NCBI GenBank assembly: GCA_963971285.1
Contig: OZ020262.1
Coordinates: 5,861,036-5,925,035, forward strand
Length of the DNA: 64,000 bases
Direction: 5' to 3'
Source: Astropecten irregularis
Taxonomy: Eukaryota > Echinodermata > Asteroidea > Paxillosida > Astropectinidae
Below are positions 1 to 10,298 of the stretch, piece after piece. The translations under genes were made by a program, and so were the position numbers. Below the pieces are notes generated by a model. That model was not told where the DNA came from. It saw only the letters and a program-made list of their open reading frames with translations, and searched no databases. Each line of letters begins with the position of its first letter. Position 1 is the first letter of the stretch.

Positions 1-204
1 TGGACTTCGGGATATCATCTGGAGGTATTCAACCACTTGCTTGCCAACATTACTTACGCCAAGCTCCCTGTAAACACAGGGCCTGTTTGTTTCGCCGTTG
101 ATCTTGATCATCATATATGATCTTACAAATCCACTTCTCAAGCAGGATACACTAAAAATGGGATCCAGAGCAGCTTTTCGGCGCTGGGTCACTGATCACA
201 TTCC
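1..204. other. Intron of the SLC16-like gene, left window edge
   Basis: No transporter exon could be recognised on the minus strand between the donor at 576 and the left edge. The sequence is presumed intron. It contains no clear repeat apart from the family A copies immediately to its right. Confidence 0.4.
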
Positions 205-298
205 TGAAACAAACAGGGGCCACTTTCACAGAGCTGCTTAAGCAAATTATTTTTGGTGCTTAAGCAGCTCTGTGAAAATGGCCCCAGTTTGTTTCAGG
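205..298. repeat. Foldback (palindromic) copy of repeat family A
   Basis: A near-perfect inverted repeat about 94 bp long. Each arm reads from TGAAACAAAC through GGGGCCA and TTTCACAGAGC to TGCTTAAGCA, separated by a short AT-rich loop. The arms match the terminal sequence of the A-family elements found elsewhere in the window (for example near 24.0, 44.3 and 48.6 kb), but the internal part of the element is missing. It looks like two element ends joined head to head. Confidence 0.8.
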
Positions 299-490
299 AA
301 CTTTGGTAAATATAATCAGTATGCCAGCCAAAACTCCTTGTGAATGTTATGCTCAGCAAATGGGACGAATACAAGTCAAAAGCAGTAAACATCACATGAA
401 AGTTTGGTTGGTAATCTTGTTTAACGAAGGGAGACTTTTCATGCTTAAAAGCAAATTTTGTGTATAAGCAGCTCTATGAAATTGGCTCCA
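299..490. mobile_element. Family A MITE-like element, GCTTAAGCA subfamily, partial
   Basis: Directly follows the foldback and carries the internal body of family A (AGTATGCCAGCC, AAAAGCAGTAAACATCACATG, then CTTTTCATGCTTAA) and one terminal repeat ending in GCAGCTCTATGAAATTGGC. No reading frame is present. It is a non-autonomous element of unknown superfamily, identified by comparison with at least four other copies in the window. Confidence 0.75.
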
Positions 491-576
491 GGCCATGGCC
501 TAGCCAGATGACCTTTATTTGACCAGTGGCTGATAATGAGGCCGGTAACTCTTGGAGGATTGACTTGACCACCAAC

Positions 577-1497
577 CTGCTAGGACTCCGTAGGTCAGGA
601 TCAGTGTCATCAGATCCTTAGCCCGAGATGCGATGATCAAGCTGATGAATGTGATGAAACCGCTCCCCATACCCAGCTTCCGCGGACCCAGCTTCCTGCA
701 GAGTATCCCTCCAAGCGGACCTAGAAGAAAATATAATTTGTTACGTCAATTTAGGCAACAAGAAGATTGGTAGGGCTCGTGGGGTGATGGGCTCACTGGA
801 CCGGTCTGTATGGTGTTCGCAATATCTATGCAAGAGGACAAAGATTCGGGTCTTCAGGGCCCTGGTCTTGGCTGTCTTACTCTACGGTTGTTAGACATCG
901 ACTTTGACTGGGGGCCTGGGGAGACGACTCAATGTCCTCAGTACTGGGTCTCTGAGGAGGATCCTTGGGTACCGCTGGTCGGATCATGTGTCTAACTAGA
1001 GGTTACTCAGGGAGAGTCAGATGAGACCTATTGCCTGCATGATATGTGAGCGCTAGATGCGACTGTACGGTCATGTGGTTTTAAGGATAATAGTTCTAAC
1101 AAATAAAGCGAGGTTTGTTGAGTGTTGAACATCCTCTTTAAGTGCAAATGTCAACTTCAAAAACAGAGAGCTTACATACAGTAAATAATGAACTCTTTTT
1201 CAGGGTGGGAGCAATACTGATTCTGTACTGAAGGTTTAATACCCAAGGGAAATAAAATGAAAAATTATGATGACGACACTTACCCATAAAGAGGAAAGTT
1301 GCACTGTGAGCACTGCTCACTGCTCCGACAGCCATCGCCGTGGCCCCGAAGTAATCCTTCCATTCGTTGAAGAAGATCCCGGTGAATCGGACGAAGAGTG
1401 ACAACTGCAACATGATGTTGCAGCTGGCGACCACCACCCAACCCCAGCCCCCATCCGGCGGCTCCCCACGGCTGGGACTATCGGACTTCTGAGTCAT
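577..1497 (-). CDS. SLC16-family (monocarboxylate transporter-like) membrane transporter, 5' part
   Basis: A major facilitator superfamily transporter of the proton-linked or facilitative monocarboxylate type, expected in the plasma membrane. Two coding exons are visible, complement(1284..1497) and complement(577..720). The first opens with a short polar N-terminus and PPDGGWGWVVV, which matches the SLC16 signature DG(G/S)(W/F)(G/A)W at the start of TM1. It then continues through TM1 and into TM2. The donor TATGG|GTAAGTG and the acceptor TTCTTCTAG|GT join in frame to give FLFMGPLGGIL, then TM3 and TM4 ending LTYGVLAG, a familiar MCT segment. The ATG at 1497 precedes MTQKSD; an upstream in-frame ATG at 1545 exists, but splice-acceptor-like CAG sites lie between, so 1497 is preferred. 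119 codons are seen. The remaining transmembrane segments lie left of the window. The substrate cannot be told. Confidence 0.85.
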
Positions 1498-1662
1498 GAC
1501 GATGCTGGAGGTGAGTTGCCAGTTTTTACAGTCTGTCAAATACAAAACAAATTACAGAAAAGCGTCAGTCACTTATTACTGCAGAATATCCTGCCACTCA
1601 CCTCTTCCTCAACCTGTGTGGCGTGTACAGTCAATGCTTTTCTTGACTGCTCATATGTTATA

Positions 1663-1727
1663 GTTGCGATGATCGAACCCTAGGTCCTCAGTCCCCATGT
1701 CAGACCCAGGGTTACGATCATCGCAAC
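1663..1727. repeat. Short hairpin-forming inverted repeat
   Basis: Arms GTTGCGATGATCGAACCCT and AGGGTTACGATCATCGCAAC are complementary with one mismatch-sized irregularity and enclose about 25 bp. TA dinucleotides flank both sides. It is probably a small foldback MITE upstream of the transporter's first coding exon. No other copy was recognised in the window. Confidence 0.6.
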
Positions 1728-3459
1728 TACATATTTCTACAGGGTTTTTGAGTGGTGGGGTATGATTTTGTTTTTAGAAATGACATTTTTTTTGGATAAT
1801 GCCAAATTAAGGGGTTAGTGTGCTTAGTTTTGGTCCACCTCATGCCCCACAAGCCTAATTATCTTCACTCAGCTTAATCCTTAATTTCTCTCAAAAATCA
1901 ATCAATTCATGACGGCTATGACGGGCACAGGGTTATTTCCTCCAAGAGTTAACTTATTTGATGCAAGTCACAATGAACTTCAATCTCAGGTGTGTAAACT
2001 GGTGTAGCTTATCTAAAAAGTGAGATTTTCAGGTTTTTTTTTTTACCTACAATTGTACACTTCGAATGCAGCGGTAGCCATTTTTATCAAAACGCCCTCT
2101 GTCGGTCCCATAGGTTTGTGCACAAGTGATGGCCGTCAGTCATCAGTGGAATTCTTTCCTAAATTAAACCTTGCTAATTTTGATTTTGAATTTGAACTTG
2201 AAGTTGAAATCACAACTTGTCAACATATTTATATATTTAGGAGAGTTAGTTTACTGTAGAAGCCATGTCTGAAAATAATCCTTGTTGACTGAAGCACACT
2301 AACCCACCAAATGGATATGGATGGCAATGGCATGCAAGTGGTATTTGAAATACTCACAGTCACAATCACACGTGTTGGCCTACTGTCAAATCACAACTAA
2401 CGTTACACAAGTTCACAACTAACTTCACAAATGCTGAGTTGACTGCCTCGACTCGTGTTAGCTAAGCTTAGCCAGGCGAAAATGTACATTACACTTTTTA
2501 CAGCATGTACAGTGAACCACAACTCATGAGCGAACCTTTGTCTTTTGAAAAAGGAGAAATCTAATACGGGTTTTATGCAACTTACGAGGCCACAACCGGC
2601 TGATGAAACATCGTTCGTCTGTGCACAAATCATGGCTATGAGTATGACGTAATATTACACCAACATGACAGCAGTTTTTGCACAATAATATGGGTACGTT
2701 CGTTTAGCTTCGACGGGGCAGATCTGCACTGGAAAGGAGAGCGCATACTCCACAAAACAAGCGAGAGAGTCCGGCGAGGTCAGACTAGAGCTGACCTAGA
2801 TAAAGAAACCGAACGCAACTTGCCCCTGGTAAATAGTCAAAGAGAGGGCGCTCTTCTCTAAATAAAGATCTTGAGAGGGCGCTATTTAATTTGTAAACTA
2901 CAAAAAATGATTTTGACAGTTTGTCATGTTTGTAAACAAAACGAAAATCATGATCAAGAGAACTGAGAATAGTCGGAACTGAGCTAGTTGTAGCGGATCT
3001 TTTCAAAATCGGTTTACGTCAAGAAGTAGAGGTAAGGATTCTAAAGAAGGTGTTAATCGTCAAACGACCAGGCATGTTGAAACAATTTGTTTTAAAAACA
3101 TGTTAAATTGTGACAAAACACATCTGTGATCCTGGGTTCGAATTCACGAAGTAAACTAAAAGTTTACCGTAAACGTAAACTGACGGGACTAAAGTTCATT
3201 ATTTACAAACTCGATCAAAGCTAGTTTCAGTTTTCACTTGAGTTTCACTACTGAGTTCCTTGTAGTGTAGATTACGGCTCTGACATAAGTTTTCAATGTT
3301 TGATGAGATGTTAATTCTGATGCAGTAACGTAACTTTGGTAAGAAGGTCTTCTGCAAACGATCAATGATTTTTTGCAATTTTTTTTTTGTAAACAAACAT
3401 TAAACAAAACCAATTGTCAGTTCCTTAGTACAGCTGGCTAGTACAGATATGTTGAGAAA
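1728..3459. other. Intergenic region between the transporter and BIVM
   Basis: The divergent genes' promoters should lie here. No protein-coding exon could be supported on either strand. The sequence is AT-rich with no dominant repeat. The 2.7-3.0 kb part is less AT-rich and might hold the transporter's 5' untranslated exon, but no definite start site is visible. Confidence 0.4.
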
Positions 3460-3610
3460 TCATCCTGGGTCGATTTCACGAAGCCCTTCAATTGATCGTA
3501 ACTTGACTTACAAAGGATAATCCATCAACATGTACGTAGGGCTGCAATGCATCATTTCCTATGGGTAGCAAATTACATGTACAATGAGTGTGGTGAAATC
3601 GACCCCGGAC
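3460..3610. mobile_element. Family D MITE-like element, degenerate copy
   Basis: Ends read TGGGTCGATTTCACGAAG and GTGGTGAAATCGACCCC, the terminal inverted repeat seen in family D copies at 27.0, 43.5 and 60.3 kb. The interior (TAACTTGAC, GATAATCCATCAACATG, GGGCTGCAATGCATCAT) is a decayed version of the same body. It sits just upstream of the BIVM first exon. Confidence 0.7.
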
Positions 3611-3684
3611 GTCATGTCAAATTTTGTTGAAAACATATCCTGTCTATATTAATTTGTTCCTGCTAAGGTTAAAGACTACCAGGC

Positions 3685-6600
3685 ATGGGGAACGTCGCTA
3701 CATCTAGGATTTTGGGCAAACAGTCCCAATCCGACGACGAGACAGACAGCTCAGGTGAAGAGGACGGTCTGAGATATGACGGCCCCCTGGATCTGGAGCA
3801 AATCATCTTGCAGCACCGTGGATCTCTTCTCGCGTTTGAGGGAGAGCCAGTTCTCCAAGTTGAGGAAGAGAAACAAACTCGGAAGGCACAGACATTTGAA
3901 ACCTATGTCATGCCAGGGAGTGTCACTCGTGAGAATGCGAGACACAGCGGCAGTGACTCGGCAGAGAGTGACGGTCACGTCGCCGAGATCGAGTCTGATG
4001 ATGGAACAGAATCAGTAGATGTGCGTCATTTGGAGACGGGGAAGCAGACCAAGCCAGTGGCCTGGGAGATAGATGTGACTGATCTTGCACTGCCCAAGGC
4101 CAAGAGGACCGCCAAAAGTAATTATAAGCTGAGTATAATGTGGCATTGTGACAGGTCTATTCATCTCCTGATTTTTGAAAATCAGTCAGATTTCACAAAT
4201 TAATTTGAGTTATGATGAAGAATGTGTTAGGAGCTGGGACCTTTAAAGAGAGGGCACTGTTTATAAAAGGCAATGATGTGGGGCACCGAGGTGATGAAAA
4301 TAATCAGGGTCACCAAGTCAAATTTCAAGGGGCACCAACCAAGGCAATGACCAGGGGCACCAAGGAAATGACCAGGAGCTTCAAGGCAATGACCAGGCCT
4401 AGGGTAGGGCACCAATGTAAAGACCAGAGGCACCAAGGCACTGAAGCAGTGGCTGAAGGGCACCAGAGAAATTGCCTTCAATTGTTTCAGGAAACAAAGA
4501 ATCCACCTATTTTCTATAGAGGATAGCCTTTTCCTTTTGAGAATGATAATCCTGCCATGCTAACATCCAAGTCCATTTTGTACATATTTTAGGAAAGGAA
4601 AATGATGCAAAAAAAAAGTAGGCATAGACAATTCTTACGCACTTGTGTTTTTGTTTGTCTTTTAGCAGTAACAAGGAGAGTGCCAAAGAAGGACATTTTG
4701 TCATCATCAATGTGTCCCACACCAGATGAAGAATCCTACATCCCACCAAGTGTGACGGTGACCTCTGCTATGATGGCAGAGAGGAAAGTCCTGGATCAAA
4801 GAAGATGGTAAGATTCCAGGTGTTCGGCAAAAAAGAAGCTTAAACCAGCCCAGCCGTCCTGGGGGCAGTCATTTTGAATTTGTGTGCGTGTCTGTGGAAC
4901 AAGAAAACTTTGACTGGAATGTCTTTCGAATAATGTACTAGTCTAAATGCAACGCACAAGTACACTGTACGAGCGAACGTTACCGGAAGCGCGTCTTGAA
5001 GGTGCGTCAGACTTTGGCCGTATTGGGCTTCGATGACGCACCTGTATAGAACAGATATAGATGTACAAAAGACGTATAAAATTTTGTGCTTTCCGTAGCT
5101 TTGTGCACAAACATGGATGCGGCCAGCAGGCATCACTCTGTACACGGAGCTAGCACTCTAGCAATTATGATATAGCGCTATGGTCCGCCGAATCTTACAA
5201 CCCATCTTCTCTAGTATGATGCTTGAGCCTTCTGACACCTCCCTCTTTCAACTCCTTCAGGTTCTGCATGTCGTGTCCCCAGTACAGCAAGTCCTGTGGC
5301 CTGTCTTCGTTGGTATCCTGCTGGAACTACCTGTTCTCCACACTTGGCGCCGGCAACCGTCGCCCCATCACCCAGGAGGAGGCTCTGACTGTCCTGGGCT
5401 TCAAGCCTCCCTTTGGGGAGATCCGCTTCGGACCGTTCACCGGTAATGGTACGCTGATGAGGTACGTAATGAGCAAAATCCTTTCCCCTCATGCCAGCTA
5501 AGACACACTGACTAGAGCGTCAAGCTCAATACCTCTTTAAGTTCTCGAGCTCTTTCAAATCATAACTTCCATTTACAAGCTTAGTACAGAATCAGTAATG
5601 ACCAAGTAAAAGTTTAAACACAATAGCAGCGAGTATGGGGTGGTTCTGAAAAGAGCCGGTAAACTCGACGTTTCGGCCAGTATGCTCTGGCTGTCTTCAG
5701 GAGAATACACTCTTTTGTGAGTGTATGTGGCTCTGAAAAGAGCCGGTTAACTTGACGTTTCGGCCAGTATGCTCTGGCTGTCTTCAGGAGAATGTTCACT
5801 ACAAAAGTAGCAGTGGGCACAAATTCTCTGAAAAAATCTAACTTTTATCAATTGCTGTCTCAAAATGGAGATTCCAGTTCTAATGAAATCTTCACGGGTT
5901 AGTTTTATGATGTTAATCTTGAAATCTGAATAATAAATAGGATGAATGCTCTTTTTCCAAAATGTCAACACAGACAATCTACTTTTGACCGTTTAACCAA
6001 AATGGATATTTGAAATTGATATTAAAGCAATGTGTATTCCAAGGGTTCGAATGAACTGACTGAAAATTCTTACTTTTTATCAATCGTCACAACTTGTTTC
6101 ACTTTTCCGTTTAGGTGGTTTAGGAAGCTGAACAACCATTATGGGACTAAGGGGAGAGCCTACCATATGTACAAGCCTGTCGGGAAAGCTTGCACGTTGG
6201 GTCGGACGCCGGACGAAGCTCTGAGACTTTTGAAGACCGGACTGCAAGATGAGGGGATGACGTTCATCTACCATTGCTGGAATCACTACTTCTGCCCGGT
6301 GGGGTTCGAAGAGGTCCCCAAGAAGGCCGTGGATGCCTACAGGTACCTACTTAGAGTACATGTTTACATGCAGTTAAAATTGCCATCATTTTTATTGCGA
6401 TCTTTTGATTTATGACTTGAAATGATTTTGTTTGATTGCAGAGGTCCACTTTCTGAGGATGAAGTTGACAACTGGATTCTGGTGGCCGACCCTAGCCGGA
6501 AACATGCAGGGATTCACTTCTTCAGGTATCTTCTTCTTCGATCAATCAATAGATCAATCAATCAATCTTTGGAGATTTCTGTTTTAAAGTAGTAGCCGGC

Positions 6601-7214
6601 CAAGTCTTGAAATAGAAGGAAAAGGAACTTCCATTTTGACCTTCGGCCGTTACGTCCCAGTTCCAAATGGGCCTCATAATAGTATTATCATTTATTTCTG
6701 GTACTGACACCAAGGATTCCTCAAAAGCGCCCTAGACACTGTAGCTCAAAAGTCTGATGAAACCATTTTATGGAAAGATGATGAGAAGAAGATACAGTTT
6801 TTAGAGGCGGGAGGAAAACCCCAGAGTAATATTCTGGGTAAAACCCACAGAATCAGGTAGGGACTGAAAACCCAATCCACTTGTGGACCGAGCAGGACTT
6901 GAACCCGGTCCGCCAGAGGTGAAAGGCGAGGAAAGAACCACTACACCAACCTGACTGAAGTTAGCATGGGATTTGAACCTGCTCAGTGTAAAATGAAAAT
7001 AATTTGGTTTTGATTTATTATCTCTAGGTGGGAGGACGTACTGACGGACCTCCATTGCCGGAGCCCAGACCGCCTGAACATTCGTAAGCTTCACCTCGGC
7101 GTTCAGACTAGCAACAAGAAGCCCAAGGGTCCTGGGGGAAACCTCCACTGCCTCATGGCGTTCCAGCGGAGTAGCTGGCAGGGAGGCGAATCGCTGAGGC
7201 AATCTACTGATTAG
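3685..7214 (+). CDS. BIVM: BIVM (basic, immunoglobulin-like variable motif-containing) protein
   Basis: Six coding exons join in frame: 3685..4117, 4666..4807, 5261..5461, 6115..6342, 6442..6525 and 7028..7214, giving 424 residues. All introns are GT-AG. The N-terminal 140 residues are acidic and serine-rich, followed by PVAWEID, which corresponds to LAWEID in vertebrate BIVM. The core then follows: KVLDQRRW at the exon 2/3 junction, [75 protein letters not shown] and [12 protein letters not shown]. The family was described as widespread in deuterostomes; its biochemical role is unknown to me and no catalytic function is claimed. Oddities: the protein stops about 13 residues after MAFQR, so it lacks most of the serine-rich tail of the roughly 500-residue vertebrate protein. 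It also begins MGNVATS, which fits an N-myristoylation consensus. Exon 2 has a tandem TAGCAG acceptor. Confidence 0.93.
4281..4475. repeat. Imperfect GGCACCAAGGCAATGACCAG minisatellite in BIVM intron 1
   Basis: About seven degenerate copies of a 20-30 bp unit built on GGGGCACCAAGGCAATGACC follow one another. A short related stretch occurs at about 8417-8460 (GGGGCACCAAGGCCAAGAACC). The open frames across it are by-products of the repeat. The function, if any, is unknown. Confidence 0.65.
5646..5800 (-). ncRNA. Tandem pair of hammerhead-ribozyme-like cores in BIVM intron 3
   Basis: On the minus strand two copies, 87 bp apart, each read CTGAAGA, then an arm pairing GCCAG with CTGGC around AGCATA, then GAAACGTC. 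This is the hammerhead order CUGANGA, stem II, GAAA. The cores occupy complement(5671..5700) and complement(5758..5787). The spacer can fold into two hairpins, GGCTCTTTTCAGAGCC and ATACACTC/GAGTGTAT. I could not assign stems I and III or the cleavage site with confidence. Tandem hammerhead units are known from Penelope-like element pseudo-LTRs and retrozymes, so this is most likely a retroelement relic. Cleavage activity is not shown. Confidence 0.5.
6684..6956 (-). mobile_element. tRNA-derived SINE, family 1, in the last BIVM intron
   Basis: The minus strand begins GTCAGGTTGGTGTAGTGGTT, a tRNA-like head with an A-box-like TGGTGTAGTGG, and has a B box GGTTCAAGTCC at complement(6895..6905). 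It continues into a conserved body with GGGTTTTCAGTCCC, GGTTTTACCCAGAATATTAC and GGTTTTCCTCCC. Full-length or partial copies occur at 15.7 and 58.6 kb in the same orientation. The length is about 270 bp. No poly-A tail is evident. The family name cannot be given without a database. Confidence 0.8.
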
Positions 7215-8839
7215 TTTATTTAAGGTGCATTGCAACTGACCAATACTTCCGTCCACCAAAGTATTTTTGTGTACAATTTGTACTTAAATGTATTTATGAG
7301 TTTCTTGTGTGGGCCAAACTAATTCATGAAATTTTTCTACAAATTAATATTATTTCACAAAGTGTGGTCAATGAAATTGGCAAGATTTGTGTACAAGTAT
7401 TCCTTAAATTTTGATGTTTGAGTGGCTTTTGTGTGTGAAATTTATTTATGACTAATTTGATAAGCAGTACTATGTACTAGGGCCTTAAGCATGAAATTGA
7501 CAAAATTGTGAGCAAAAAGATGCTATTATTGGGCAATTTAAAAAAGATTTTCAGTTTGTCATTTTGTGTTTTTTCTTGCAATTTGAAATTGCAGTGTTTT
7601 GAGTATGTGCGCCGTTCTACCCGCAAAACGTCCAAACCTTAAAATATTTTAGGACATTGTTTTTTTGGTGAATATACATTCCTATTTGTACAACTTGCTT
7701 TTTTAATATTATGTATTTTTAATATAATATTTGTACACAGAGACACGATTTGAATTAAAATTGTTGGCAAATAATACTTTATTGCATTGTGTCCAATCGC
7801 AGCTGAATGTTGCATCAAAATATTTATAAATGGACAGCTTTTATGTACAGAGATCAAAATGGTAATATAAAAAAAAAGCTTACAAATAGTTGTGCATCTT
7901 AAATTATTGTCCATTTAATGAGTTAGGGCAGAGCATAGGAGAGGAGAACCAATGTATCAGACGTATTAGAAGGTACAGTAGAAACTGGTTCAAATAGAAT
8001 AATTATGGTAATGAGTACCCATAACCAGCATTACATAAGTTCTTGGTTACAACTTGGATTGTTTTCGTAAAAGAAGGTTTCCAAAATATTGTGAAGAATT
8101 TCTGAAATGGAAACCGGTACACTGTTTAAATTATGCAATTTTAATAAAATATATCAACAGTTATGATGCTTCCTATCAAAACAGCAATTTACACCACCAA
8201 GTTGCAACAACAGAGCTCACTTTACACTTGCGCAGGTAAAATTATCCTACCTTTGACTTTGTAAGATGAAGGATCTGTCTAAATTCTGGGGCTGGCTCTT
8301 ATAACTTGAGTATATCAGGCCTTGAATTTGGTTCTGAAATGAGCAAGGCCACTTTTCCATTGCAAGGGGCACTTCCCACTTCCATTGGAAAATCATAATG
8401 TCTATGGAAACATTTGAAGGGGCACCAAGGCCAAGAACCAGGGCAATGAAGGTCATGGCCTCTGTTAAATTCAAGGCTTGGTATATTATACTAATTGAAA
8501 CAAAACAACCATCACTGACAACTCGAAATCCACCAAAGTCCATAAATACTGTAGGATTTTGAAGGACGCAGAACTGTAAAACCCTGACACTATTCCAACA
8601 CACATGTGGCCCACATGCCACAAACGGATGTACTGCACATCACTGAACTGGGCGGACTGGGCAGTTTTTAGGTAAAATTGTAAATAAGAAATTAAGAACT
8701 TGTAACAAGTTCTGTAAGGCAACGGTAAGAGCTGATGCATATTAACATGCTAGATACCTTTCTTATAAAAACCCAAATACAAGGAATAAATTGTTGCAAA
8801 CTGCTCGTTGACCAAAATAATGACATGAAATTATTATAT
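7215..8839. other. BIVM 3' flank and intergenic DNA
   Basis: AT-rich sequence after the BIVM stop presumably contains its 3' untranslated region, but no unambiguous cleavage signal could be chosen. A fragment of the GGGGCACCAAGG repeat lies near 8.42 kb. No coding exon is supported on either strand. Confidence 0.4.
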
Positions 8840-8905
8840 AAAATGCTTGGAGTTAGGAGGGCTTGATGTTTCGATCCTAGCAGGATCTTTTTCAAACTAA
8901 GGCCA
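8840..8905 (-). mobile_element. Retroelement fragment with GATCC-type hammerhead-like core
   Basis: The minus strand reads AAAAAGATCCTGCTAGGATC followed by GAAACATCAAGCCCTCCTAA. GATCCTGCTAGGATC is a self-complementary stem II candidate and GAAAC follows immediately, but the CTGANGA half is decayed (TTTGAAAA). The same unit recurs at 11.5, 14.9, 20.4, 52.5 and 53.8 kb with a shared downstream flank (GCATTTTATA, then an AATAATG-containing stretch). It is probably a Penelope-like or retrozyme relic. Confidence 0.5.
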
Positions 8906-9246
8906 CAAGAAACTAGCACCTTGTTTCGCTGGATGGTTACGTAAAATACACCTTAAGACCACAGAGTTTAAAGTAAAGGCATCGTTGTCATCATACAAAA
9001 GTATACATTGTGGTCAACCAAGCAAGAAAACCAAGGTTTAATTCCACCAGGTTGGAGCAAGATAGGTGAGTGCCTGTTCCATCGAGTTTTTCTGTCAAAA
9101 TGGAAAGATTATAAAATCGTCAATCTCTCTCGTTGCCAAATATCGTACATTTACTTACATCACCAAGGGACACCACACACAATTTGCCTCAACTTAGTAG
9201 ATTAGCATGATAATAATACACCAAGCTGTTTGAAGACAAACTTATC

Positions 9247-9475
9247 TAGGCCGTTTATGAAAAGGAGCCTCAGGCTCCGGCTCCATCTTGTGAATCCATT
9301 CTGAAATAACTGGTCTATCAAAATAGAGGCTTTTGGCTGCAGTTCGAAAGTAGATTCTCTGGTTTGAAAAGGAAAACAGAGCTTCAGCTTCATTGAAAGA
9401 CCACAACCTATATTTTCAGCGCATGGATGACAGAGCTGGAGCCTGAGCCTAAGCCTCCGTTTTGTAATCACCCTA
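9247..9475. mobile_element. Family B MITE-like element with GAGCCT-hexamer ends
   Basis: Ends are GGAGCCTCAGGCTCCGGCTC and GAGCCTGAGCCTAAGCCTCC, forming inverted repeats that contain a few GAGCCT hexamers. The body has TCAAAATAGAGGCTTTTGGC, AGATTCTCTGGTTTGAAAAG and AACCTATATTTTCAGC. The same body is found at 35.9, 40.5, 44.8, 54.3 and, in decayed form, 61.8 kb. There is no coding capacity. Confidence 0.8.
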
Positions 9476-9800
9476 AGGCTTTGCAGAAGCTCAGAGCTTA
9501 TTGCCAAACAAAAATAAAAACAACAACACAGAAAAAACTAGGTCCAAACTACTGGCGAAATGTAGTTCGGGCTGAGGCTTTTAAATCTAACCACCCAAAA
9601 TGTACCGATATCCATCTTGAGGTACTGTTGGACTTTGAGGTCTTGTAGAACACAAGGAATGTTACTTGGACTCAAGTTTTTTAATTCTTCTCTGATAGAA
9701 TTCCAAGGTACTGGCCTGACAATTGTTTTTTTCTTTCTTGTGGATGAAGCAGGGAGCTTGCTGAAGCAGCTAAACTGAGATTACTTTCAGAGGGAATGAT

Positions 9801-10298
9801 TCAGAAGACTGGATCAGAGTCTTCTCCAGAGTCCCACCCCGAGGACTCGATCCCTCCTCCGAATTCAACGTCCACGTCATACGTGAAGCCATCCTCTCCT
9901 GGCTTCTTCCGATTCTTCTCGAAGGTCTCGTCCATGATGCTCTTCTTCTTGTTCAGAGCGCTGTCGTCCAGCTTGTTCAGATCCTCCTCGGGGTCCACTG
10001 ACAACTCCTTCTTGACCTTGTCCAGGGATTCCTCCATGCTCAGCCCTGACAGCCTCTCCTTGATGAGCATCAAGAGCTTCTCCAGCTGAATGGCGCTGAC
10101 CGACTCCAGGTACTTCTTGTGGCGGGGGTTGGACTTGAGCTCCCGGACGAAGCGGTCCACGCCCGAGCGCTTGGTGAAGTTCCTGAGCGGCATGGAGCGC
10201 TGGCGGTCCTTGCCGGTTTTCTCATCAGTGTAGGTCAGGATGAGGGTGGGCGGATCCACCCTGATGCCGCACTTCTTTGGAGTTATGTTGCTGGACAT
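9801..10298 (-). CDS. CEP19: Centrosomal protein 19
   Basis: A 165-residue protein encoded without interruption. The N-terminus carries KKCGIRVDPPTLILTY, and the middle carries MPLRNFTKRS, SNPRHKKYLESVS and QLEKLL. The C-terminal half has the family hallmark DPEEDLNKLDD, then KKKSIMDETFEKN and FTYDVDVEF before an acidic end. These blocks correspond to vertebrate CEP19 throughout, and the length is almost the same as the human protein. CEP19 sits at the mother centriole and ciliary base, works with FOP (CEP43) and CEP350, and recruits RABL2 to start intraflagellar transport. The start ATG is the first after a 5'UTR splice acceptor (CCTGACAG|AA, exon starting at 10311). The gene is transcribed away from the one described at 28.6 kb and towards BIVM. 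Confidence 0.95.
   Translation of the reverse strand: MSSNITPKKCGIRVDPPTLILTYTDEKTGKDRQRSMPLRNFTKRSGVDRFVRELKSNPRHKKYLESVSAIQLEKLLMLIKERLSGLSMEESLDKVKKELSVDPEEDLNKLDDSALNKKKSIMDETFEKNRKKPGEDGFTYDVDVEFGGGIESSGWDSGEDSDPVF

Noticed and set aside
1..570. Further SLC16 exon on the minus strand
   Set aside because: No in-frame transporter-like segment with splice sites was found; the region is filled by family A repeats.
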